Origin: JAGTVG01 sp964389805 | Lineage (GTDB): Bacteria > Bacteroidota > Bacteroidia > Cytophagales > Cyclobacteriaceae | Reading direction: 5' to 3' | DNA: 7,255 nucleotides | Assembly (NCBI GenBank): GCA_964389805.1 | Contig: CAYMFU010000235.1 | Location: forward strand, 1-7,255 | Shown here: in pieces, positions 1 to 6,212 of the stretch | Numbering within the stretch: position 1 is the stretch's first letter | Layout of the letters: every line of letters starts with the position of its first letter | Translations under genes and position numbers: made by a program | The notes under the pieces: generated by a model | Told to the model about the DNA's origin: nothing | The model's database searches: none | The model's input: the letters and a program-made list of their open reading frames with translations, nothing else

Positions 1-122
1 GTGATTTTTACAATCATTTAGACGAGTATTGTTGTAAATTTTTTAAGTTTACTTAAGTTCATTGATAATACATATGTTTTTAGATTTAGAGGAAATATTT
101 TTTTAAAAAATCAATAATTAAC
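1..122 (+). promoter_or_regulatory. A/T-rich leader upstream of the glycosidase operon
   Basis: No gene can be assigned here. The first reading frame is open from base 1 to a TAG at 19-21, which could be the last few codons of an upstream gene, but six codons are too few to judge. The rest is strongly A/T-rich, with a T-run/A-run block at 98-110 just before the first start codon and no convincing Shine-Dalgarno sequence, as is common in Bacteroidota. A TATGTTTT stretch at 73-80 weakly resembles the Bacteroidota -7 element (TAnnTTTG), but no good TTTG lies at the expected -33 distance. Promoter placement is therefore a guess, although some promoter or leader function is likely because this is the only sizeable gap before the operon. 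Confidence 0.4.
43..62 (+). repeat. Tandem 10-base direct repeat containing a short palindrome
   Basis: TTAAGTTTAC (43-52) is followed immediately by TTAAGTTCAT (53-62), with 8 of 10 positions identical and a period of one DNA helical turn. The same bases form a perfect dyad: TTAAGT (43-48), two bases, then ACTTAA (51-56). It lies roughly 60-80 bases before the first gene, where an activator or operator site would sit if the weak -7-like element near 73-80 is real. In sequence this A/T-rich, chance similarity is quite possible, so a regulator-binding role is only an inference. Confidence 0.3.
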
Positions 123-1454
123 ATGGACCAGAACAGAAGAAATATGATTAAGAGCTCGGCTGCTATTGCTGCCGGAGCTACTATCTTCAGCCCGAATATG
201 TTGTTTGGGAATGACGATCGAAAGGCCAGGATGGCATTTATTGGACTTGGCGGACGAGGTAGATGGCATTTAAGATTATGCCTGGAAAGGGACGATGTCG
301 AGGTGAAAGCTATTTGCGATATTGACCCTGAGGCTATTGAATTGACCAAGTTAATGCTTAAGAAAGCCGGATATAAAGATGTTCCGGTTTATAGTGAGCA
401 TAAGGAAATTTACCTGAAAATGTTGGAGCAAGGTGATATTGATGGTGTAATAATAGCCACACCCTGGGTATGGCATACAAAAATGGCATGTGCTGCCATG
501 CGGGCAGGCGTATATGCTGGCCTAGAGGTTTCAGCAGCCAATACCCTGGAAGAATGCTGGGACCTTGTGAATACCTATGAAGAGACAGGTACACCCTGTA
601 TGATTCTCGAAAATGTGAATTACCGTCGGGATATTATGGCAGTATTGAACATGGTAAGGCAAGGGATTTTTGGAGAACTAATACATATGGAATGCGGATA
701 TCAGCACAACCTATGGGATGTCAAGTTCAATCCGGGTGTAGAGTTCGGTCCTGAAGCAAAAGGAGAGGCACGCTGGCGTACTCAGCATTCAATTTCCCGG
801 AACGGGGATGTTTATCCTACACATGGTTTGGGACCTGTTGCTTCTATGCTGGATGTTAATTATGGCAATCGTATGATGTATCTGACATCCACTGCTTCTA
901 AAGCCAGAGGATTACATCATTATATAGTAAAAACTGCTGGTGAAGATCATCCAAATGCAAACATTGACTTTAAACTGGGGGATGTTATAACAACTGTGAT
1001 AAAAACCTCAAATGATGAAACCATTACAGTTCAGCATGATACAAACCTCCCCAGGCCGTATTCATTAGGATTCAGAGTACAGGGAATAGAAGGTTTATGG
1101 ATGGATGTAAACAGCTCTATATATCTTGATGGTAAAAGCCCTGAACATGAATGGGAAGCGGCAGCACCATATCTTGAGAAATATGACCATCCCTTATGGA
1201 AAAGATATGCCGATAAAGCTGAAGGAGGAGGACATGGAGGAATGGATTTCTTTGTGGATCATGCGTTTGTTGAATCAATAAAGAGAAAGGTTAACACACC
1301 TCTGGATGTATATGATGCTGCAGCCTGGAGTTCTATAGCCCCGCTATCAGAAGTGTCCATTTCCCATGGTAGTGAACCTGTTGATATTCCTGACTTTACT
1401 AGAGGGATGTGGATGAAACGAAAACCTAAATTTGCATTAGGAGATGAATATTAG
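123..1454 (+). CDS. GH109-type NAD-dependent glycosidase (likely alpha-N-acetylgalactosaminidase), Tat-exported
   Basis: This 443-residue protein has a Gfo/Idh/MocA oxidoreductase fold. It starts with a twin-arginine signal (N-R-R-N-M-I-K at 4-10, then an Ala-rich hydrophobic stretch to about 28). A Rossmann dinucleotide motif, GLGGRG, follows at 41-46, with an acidic end of beta-2 (CDID) further on. GH109 enzymes hydrolyse terminal alpha-GalNAc using tightly bound NAD+ through transient oxidation and elimination. Family-typical stretches are LEVSAANTLEECW around Glu135, YPTHGLGP with His234, and LPRPYSLG with Tyr313. The His234-Tyr313 distance of 79 equals that of His228/Tyr307 in the Elizabethkingia enzyme as I recall it. 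The Lys of the usual dehydrogenase EKP motif is replaced (EVS), which argues against an ordinary sugar dehydrogenase. The start is firm: an in-frame stop lies at 87-89, and the next Met (residue 8) would remove the two arginines. Length fits the family. It is the first gene of the apparent operon, 3 bases before the fucosidase gene. Substrate is inferred from family membership, and other GH109-like specificities are possible. Confidence 0.88.
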   Translation: MDQNRRNMIKSSAAIAAGATIFSPNMLFGNDDRKARMAFIGLGGRGRWHLRLCLERDDVEVKAICDIDPEAIELTKLMLKKAGYKDVPVYSEHKEIYLKMLEQGDIDGVIIATPWVWHTKMACAAMRAGVYAGLEVSAANTLEECWDLVNTYEETGTPCMILENVNYRRDIMAVLNMVRQGIFGELIHMECGYQHNLWDVKFNPGVEFGPEAKGEARWRTQHSISRNGDVYPTHGLGPVASMLDVNYGNRMMYLTSTASKARGLHHYIVKTAGEDHPNANIDFKLGDVITTVIKTSNDETITVQHDTNLPRPYSLGFRVQGIEGLWMDVNSSIYLDGKSPEHEWEAAAPYLEKYDHPLWKRYADKAEGGGHGGMDFFVDHAFVESIKRKVNTPLDVYDAAAWSSIAPLSEVSISHGSEPVDIPDFTRGMWMKRKPKFALGDEY

Positions 1455-1457
1455 ATT

Positions 1458-3698
1458 ATGAATAAAATAAAGAAAATTAAGTCAGTCTTGTTTGCTTTAC
1501 TCTTGTTGGGTAATATACCTTCAAACAGTCAAGATTCGATTACCCCATCGAATACCATAAAGATCGAAGGTGATTCACAGGAGGAGATCATTCGAAAGGC
1601 AGCTCATGTAATTCCCACAACAAACCAGTACAATTATAAAAAACTGGAGTTTACCTGTTTCGTCCATTTCGGACCGAACACATTCACGCGCATGGAGTGG
1701 GGATCGGGTAAGGAAGAACCAAAAATTTTTAACTTACAGAACCTGGATCCCGATCAATGGTGTAAGGCCATGAAGGCCGCAGGTATGAAACTGGTCGTTA
1801 TAACAGCCAAACACCATGATGGATTTGTACTTTGGCAATCGAGGTATACGGAACATGGCGTTATGTCTTCACCATTTAGGGATGGTAAAGGTGATATCCT
1901 CAAAGATCTTTCAGAATCTTGCCAGAAATATGGTATTAAGCTTGGTGTATACCTTTCCCCCGCTGATCTGTACCAGATTGAAAGCATTACGGGGCTGTAT
2001 GGCAACTTAAGTGAATATACGATGCGGACTATTCCGAGGCTGGTTGAAGGAAGACCTTTTGAAAATACCATAACATTTCAATTTGAAGCAGATGATTATA
2101 ATGAATATTTTCTGAATCAATTGTTTGAGTTGTTAACAGAATATGGCCCAATAGATGAAGTGTGGTTTGACGGGGCACATCCCAAGAGAAAAGGGGGGCA
2201 GACCTACAATTATACGGCATGGCGGGAACTTATTCGGACCCTGGTCCCCAATGCAGTGATATTTGGCCGGGAAGATGTGCGGTGGTGTGGCAATGAAAGC
2301 GGCAAAACACGCAATTCAGAATGGGATATTATCCCTTTCGAAGAAGACCCGAATGTTATGATCAAATTTGCCGATCTGACAGGGGAGTTGGGGAGCAGGG
2401 AACACCTTTATGCTGGAAATTACCTGCATTATATACCGGCAGAAACAAATACCTCGATCCGCGAGGGGTGGTTTTACCGGGATGAGACGGACCAGAAAGT
2501 ACGGAATGCTGATGACGTTTTCGATATGTATGAACGGGCCGTTGGAGGTAATTCTACATTTTTGCTGAATATCCCTCCAAATCGTGATGGATTGTTCTCT
2601 GCAGAAGACGTTAGTGTGCTTGAGGAAGCAGGAAAAAGGATAAGGGAAACATACGAGACAAACCTTCTCATTGGTGCAAAAGGACCTGAAGAAGTCCTTG
2701 ATTCTGATGAATTAAGTTTTATAAGTGGAGCAGAAAATGGCAAGCTCGAATGTATTATTGAAATACCACAGAATATAATGGTTAACCGGTTCCTTATCCA
2801 GGAGGCGATTTCTACCCATAGCCAGAGAATTGAAGAACATGCCCTTGATGCATGGATCAATAATGAGTGGAAAGAAATGGCAAAAGGCACCACAGTCGGG
2901 TATAAAAAAATTCTTCGGTTTGCGACGATTAATACCAGCAAATTCAGAATAAGAGTACTTAAATCCCGAATGCAACCAACCATTTCAAATGTTTCCGCCC
3001 ATTATTACAAAAGCCGTCCACCTCAAATACAAATAAGCAGGGATAAAGCCGGAATGATCTCATTAATCCCTGTAAAACACCAATTCATGTGGAAATCACA
3101 TGGGCTCAACCCAATGGAAAATCTAAACCAGGAACTTGAAATCCGGTACACATTGAACGGCTCTAAACCTACTGTGGATTCCGAACGGTATAAGGGTCCG
3201 TTTTTACTCCAATCAGGAGAGATTCACGTTATCGCATTTGAATCTGATCAGGCCGGGGGGGAGACCTCAGACAAGTTTGGATTATTGAAAAACGATTGGA
3301 CGATCATAAACACTTCCAGTAAGGAAGGGAAAAATACTGGAGAAAAGGCAATTGACGGTGATCCATCTACTTATTGGCAGTCAAAGCAAAAGGCAGATCA
3401 TTCCCAGCAGATCAGTATTGACCTTGGTACAATCCACACGCTTACTGGTTTTGCTTATACTCCCAGAACAAATGGGAAAGATGGCATGATTGAGAAAGGG
3501 ATGATCCTGACAAGTAAAAATGGCAAAAAGTGGACAGAGTTTGAGTCGTTTGAATTTGGAAACCTCATTAACGACCCGACTAAAAGGTCATTGAATTTTA
3601 AAGCCCCGGTTAATGTCAGATATATCCGTATCCGGTCGGATAAGGAGGCTGGTGACAGCAATGCGGCCACGATTGCTGAATTGGATTTTTTTGAGTAA
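1458..3698 (+). CDS. GH29 alpha-L-fucosidase with C-terminal carbohydrate-binding domains
   Basis: This 746-residue secreted enzyme probably removes alpha-1,3/1,4-linked L-fucose by a retaining mechanism. A Sec signal peptide (Lys-rich start, Leu-rich core 10-17) is probably cut near Ser24/Gln25. The catalytic (beta/alpha)8 domain spans about 50-398. It contains CFVHFGPNTF (His70), AKHHDGFVLW (His119, His120), the nucleophile motif VWFDGA (Asp238), RWCGNESG with the likely acid/base Glu280, and LLNIPPNRDG (369-378). The separation of Asp238 and Glu280 and the GNE context fit subfamily B (linkage-selective) rather than the broad subfamily A. About 400-517 is a beta-sandwich, galactose-binding-like region. 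About 522-610 resembles the chitobiase/hexosaminidase C-terminal Ig-like domain (YTLNGSKPT at 564-572). Residues 614-746 form an F5/8 type C (CBM32-like) domain (AIDGDPSTYWQS, ISIDLG, VRYIRIR). It starts 3 bases after the GH109 stop, and its own stop overlaps the next start, so translation is probably coupled. Family assignment is strong; linkage preference is inferred. Confidence 0.95.
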   Translation: MNKIKKIKSVLFALLLLGNIPSNSQDSITPSNTIKIEGDSQEEIIRKAAHVIPTTNQYNYKKLEFTCFVHFGPNTFTRMEWGSGKEEPKIFNLQNLDPDQWCKAMKAAGMKLVVITAKHHDGFVLWQSRYTEHGVMSSPFRDGKGDILKDLSESCQKYGIKLGVYLSPADLYQIESITGLYGNLSEYTMRTIPRLVEGRPFENTITFQFEADDYNEYFLNQLFELLTEYGPIDEVWFDGAHPKRKGGQTYNYTAWRELIRTLVPNAVIFGREDVRWCGNESGKTRNSEWDIIPFEEDPNVMIKFADLTGELGSREHLYAGNYLHYIPAETNTSIREGWFYRDETDQKVRNADDVFDMYERAVGGNSTFLLNIPPNRDGLFSAEDVSVLEEAGKRIRETYETNLLIGAKGPEEVLDSDELSFISGAENGKLECIIEIPQNIMVNRFLIQEAISTHSQRIEEHALDAWINNEWKEMAKGTTVGYKKILRFATINTSKFRIRVLKSRMQPTISNVSAHYYKSRPPQIQISRDKAGMISLIPVKHQFMWKSHGLNPMENLNQELEIRYTLNGSKPTVDSERYKGPFLLQSGEIHVIAFESDQAGGETSDKFGLLKNDWTIINTSSKEGKNTGEKAIDGDPSTYWQSKQKADHSQQISIDLGTIHTLTGFAYTPRTNGKDGMIEKGMILTSKNGKKWTEFESFEFGNLINDPTKRSLNFKAPVNVRYIRIRSDKEAGDSNAATIAELDFFE

Positions 3699-3700
3699 TG
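3696..3700 (+). promoter_or_regulatory. TAATG stop/start overlap between GH29 and GH95-like genes
   Basis: The GH29 stop (TAA, 3696-3698) shares its last base with an ATG at 3698-3700. This arrangement favours re-initiation by the terminating ribosome and so supports the 3698 start. A competing start is the ATG at 3719 (Met8). It follows an AGGA at 3713-3716 too closely for a normal Shine-Dalgarno spacing, and it would give a shorter signal peptide. Both starts leave the hydrophobic core and the predicted cleavage site intact, so the mature protein is the same either way. Confidence 0.55.
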
Positions 3701-6160
3701 GATATTAAATATAGGAATATGGATGCACGCTTATTAATGCATGTAGTTCTATTGTTATTAACCTCCTATTCTTTAGCATCAGCACAGGAAGAGTATAAGG
3801 GTCAGAAGGGGATGTATTCAATTCGACCTGCAGAACGATGGGAAGATGCTTTAATAAGTGGAAATGGAACGATGGGCATTATGGTATATGGCGATCCGGT
3901 TCATGAAAAGATCATTTTTAACCATGAATTGTTGTATGAACCAATCGGTTCGGAAAATGTGGAGCCTCCTGATATTGCCAAATACCTTGATCAAACGCGT
4001 GAATTGTTCAAGCAGGAGAAGTACGAAGAGGCCATACAATATTCCTATAAAATGGCTTTGGAGGAAGGATATGCTGGATTGCAGTGGACAGATCCTTACC
4101 ATCCGGCATTACGGATGGAGATTGATCAAAAATTTGTTGGGGAACCCCTTGACTATACCAGGTCCATAAACTTTGAAACGGGAGAGATCCTGGTAAAATG
4201 GAAGTCGAATGGTGTGCAGCATTCAAGAAGGTCCTTTGTGAGCCGCTCTGATGGAATCATATTGCAACTCATTGAGAATGATCAGAGAAAGGTGGATTGT
4301 TCCATTCGCATGGCAATGCAGGGTGAAAAGAAGAATGATTGGGCTGAGCACCGGGATAAGCCAAAGGGATTTGATGATCCACTTAAAAAAATTACCGGGG
4401 ATTGGCTCACTTTCAGGGTTCATTACCGCTTGAATGAAAAAGGCTACGAAGTTGTGACCAAAGTATATAGTCCGGGCACTTCGAAAAGGATAAATATTAA
4501 TAATAACAACCTTGAGGTTCGGTCAGCTGATTATGTATTATTGATAAGTAAAATAGTTGCTCTGGAGGACTTTAATGAGAGCCGGATTCAGGAAACAAAA
4601 GAAATCATCAATTCACTAAATCCTGATTATGAAGAGCTGGTTTCCAGGCATTCGAAGATACATAGTGAGATATTTAACCGGGTAGATCTTGATATCTATC
4701 CCGATAATCTTCCAAAACATTCTTCTGAAGAGTTGATCAAACAACAAAAATCAAACCCAAACGCCATCAGTTCCGAACTGTTGGAAACTATGTTTTATAT
4801 GGGTAGATATGCTTTATTAAGTTCCAGCGGTAGTAATCCACCTAACCTTATGGGGATCTGGAATGGGCAATGGCGCCCTGCCTGGTCGGGTGATTTTACA
4901 ACCGACGCCAATATAAATCTCCAGATCTCTTCTGCCAATATTTGTAATATGCCTGAGGCCATAGATAGTTATATGCAGATGTTGGAAAGAATAGCTCCAG
5001 ATTGGGAAATCAATGCGATGAAATTATATGGATGCAGGGGATACCTTGCTGGAACGAGGACTTCCGGGCAAAGAAATCTGCATACACATTTCAATATTGG
5101 CTTCCCGGGGCATTTCTGGTTGGCAGGGGCCGAATGGCTTCTACTGCCGTGTTATGAATATTACCAGGTATCAGGGGACAGGGAATTTTTAATAGATAGA
5201 TTGCTGCCCATGCTGGAAAAGACAGCTCTTTTTTTTGAGGATTTTTTAACTAGTAAAGACGAGCATGAGCATTTCTTTTTTGCACCTTCTTATTCTCCGG
5301 AAAACCGTCCTGCTAATATCAAAGTATCGGCTACAGTTAATGCAGTTATGGATATCGCGGCAGCTAAAGAGGTTTTCAATATTCTAATTGATATATATTC
5401 AGACCTGAATATACATGATGATAAGATAGCATATTATAAAGATCTGATCTCACAGTTACCTCCTTATTTGATCAATAATGATGGGGCCTTGAAGGAATGG
5501 GCATGGGATGGACTGGAAGATAATTATAATCACAGGCATGTTTCTCATCTGTATCCTGTCTGGCCGGGGCATGAGATCAACCCTGAGGAAACCCCGGAAT
5601 TATTTACAGCTGCTGCAGTCGCAGCAAAAAAAAGAGGATCAGGGAATGATTCTGCACATGGCCTGACCCATATGGCCCTGATCGGTGCCCGATTGAAAAT
5701 GCCTGATTTGGTTCAACATAATTTAACCTTCCTGCTATCAAACGATTTTCTTTATAATGGGCTCTTTACTTCACATAATCCAAATCTCAGGATCTTTAAT
5801 TCAGATGCGCTGTGCAGTTTCCCGGCTGTAGTGGGAGAATCCCTGGTATATTCACGACCTCAAATGATAGAAATATTACCAGCCTGGTCCCGGGAACAAC
5901 CATCCGGTTCTATCAGGAATATCCCTTGTCGTACACAGGCTGTGGTCAAAGAGCTAATATGGGATCTTGAAAAAGGAGTGGTCGAGTGTTCTGTTCTGTC
6001 AAATAAGAAACAAACCATAAGCCTGATCAACAGGCATTATGATATAACCTGGACTGAAAGGGCTACTTCGGTTAATGTAAAAAGTAATAAAGGCGAAGCG
6101 ATAGAGGTCTCATTTGAAAAAGGGGAGGTCAAATCCTTTATACTCAATATTGAAAAGTAA
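3698..6160 (+). CDS. GH95-like glycoside hydrolase (alpha-L-fucosidase or alpha-L-galactosidase type), divergent clade
   Basis: This 820-residue secreted protein has a signal peptide with core VVLLLL (16-21) and probable cleavage after Ala29 (ASA/QEE). The N-terminal beta-domain (about 38-290) opens with PAERWEDALISGNGTMG, the usual GH95 entry motif. The (alpha/alpha)6 barrel spans about 355-735 with GRYALLSSS (369-377), PPNLMGIWN (381-389), the N-x-N pair Asn405/Asn407, SYSPEN with Glu535, LKEW (Glu600) and NHRHVSHLYPVWPG (His612, His614, His617). A small beta-domain ends the protein. In the inverting GH95 enzyme AfcA, the equivalent Glu is the general acid and the Asn pair activates water, so both are kept here. 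The usual QIDGN segment carrying the supporting Asp is replaced by RIFNSDALCSFPAVV (Asp703 might substitute), and the usual TGWS...W segment reads NDSAHGLTHMALIGARL. The fold and a hydrolase role are secure. Removal of alpha-1,2-fucose is plausible, but the sugar could be alpha-L-galactose or another. It lies between a fucosidase and a second GH95-like gene, presumably in the same transcript. Confidence 0.88.
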   Translation: MDIKYRNMDARLLMHVVLLLLTSYSLASAQEEYKGQKGMYSIRPAERWEDALISGNGTMGIMVYGDPVHEKIIFNHELLYEPIGSENVEPPDIAKYLDQTRELFKQEKYEEAIQYSYKMALEEGYAGLQWTDPYHPALRMEIDQKFVGEPLDYTRSINFETGEILVKWKSNGVQHSRRSFVSRSDGIILQLIENDQRKVDCSIRMAMQGEKKNDWAEHRDKPKGFDDPLKKITGDWLTFRVHYRLNEKGYEVVTKVYSPGTSKRININNNNLEVRSADYVLLISKIVALEDFNESRIQETKEIINSLNPDYEELVSRHSKIHSEIFNRVDLDIYPDNLPKHSSEELIKQQKSNPNAISSELLETMFYMGRYALLSSSGSNPPNLMGIWNGQWRPAWSGDFTTDANINLQISSANICNMPEAIDSYMQMLERIAPDWEINAMKLYGCRGYLAGTRTSGQRNLHTHFNIGFPGHFWLAGAEWLLLPCYEYYQVSGDREFLIDRLLPMLEKTALFFEDFLTSKDEHEHFFFAPSYSPENRPANIKVSATVNAVMDIAAAKEVFNILIDIYSDLNIHDDKIAYYKDLISQLPPYLINNDGALKEWAWDGLEDNYNHRHVSHLYPVWPGHEINPEETPELFTAAAVAAKKRGSGNDSAHGLTHMALIGARLKMPDLVQHNLTFLLSNDFLYNGLFTSHNPNLRIFNSDALCSFPAVVGESLVYSRPQMIEILPAWSREQPSGSIRNIPCRTQAVVKELIWDLEKGVVECSVLSNKKQTISLINRHYDITWTERATSVNVKSNKGEAIEVSFEKGEVKSFILNIEK

Positions 6161-6212
6161 AAATTTAATTCCGCCGACATTTTAATGGTTAGAAAATAAA
6201 AAAACAGAATTT

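Noticed and set aside
98..110. T-run/A-run block before the first gene as a terminator of an upstream gene
   Set aside because: It is a pure A/T self-complementary tract without a GC stem. It sits immediately before the start codon and fits an A/T-rich translation leader better.
123..1454. Reading the first gene as a generic Gfo/Idh/MocA sugar dehydrogenase
   Set aside because: The EKP lysine is absent, GH109-type YPTHGLGP and LPRPYSLG segments are present with the right spacing, there is a Tat signal, and the neighbours are glycosidases. A divergent oxidoreductase cannot be fully excluded.
2474..2983. A 169-codon antisense open frame inside the GH29 gene, with a shorter overlapping one at 2712-2975
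   Set aside because: They lie opposite a clearly conserved GH29 coding frame, the translations show no domain logic, and no promoter-like sequence supports them. They are coding shadows.
3252..3260. Possible frameshift at the G run in the GH29 gene
   Set aside because: The same frame continues through the run into a well-formed F5/8C domain, so there is no break.
6161..6212. A separate promoter or terminator between the two GH95-like genes
   Set aside because: No TAnnTTTG-like element, no stem-loop with a T tract and no room for one in 52 bases. Read-through is the simpler reading.
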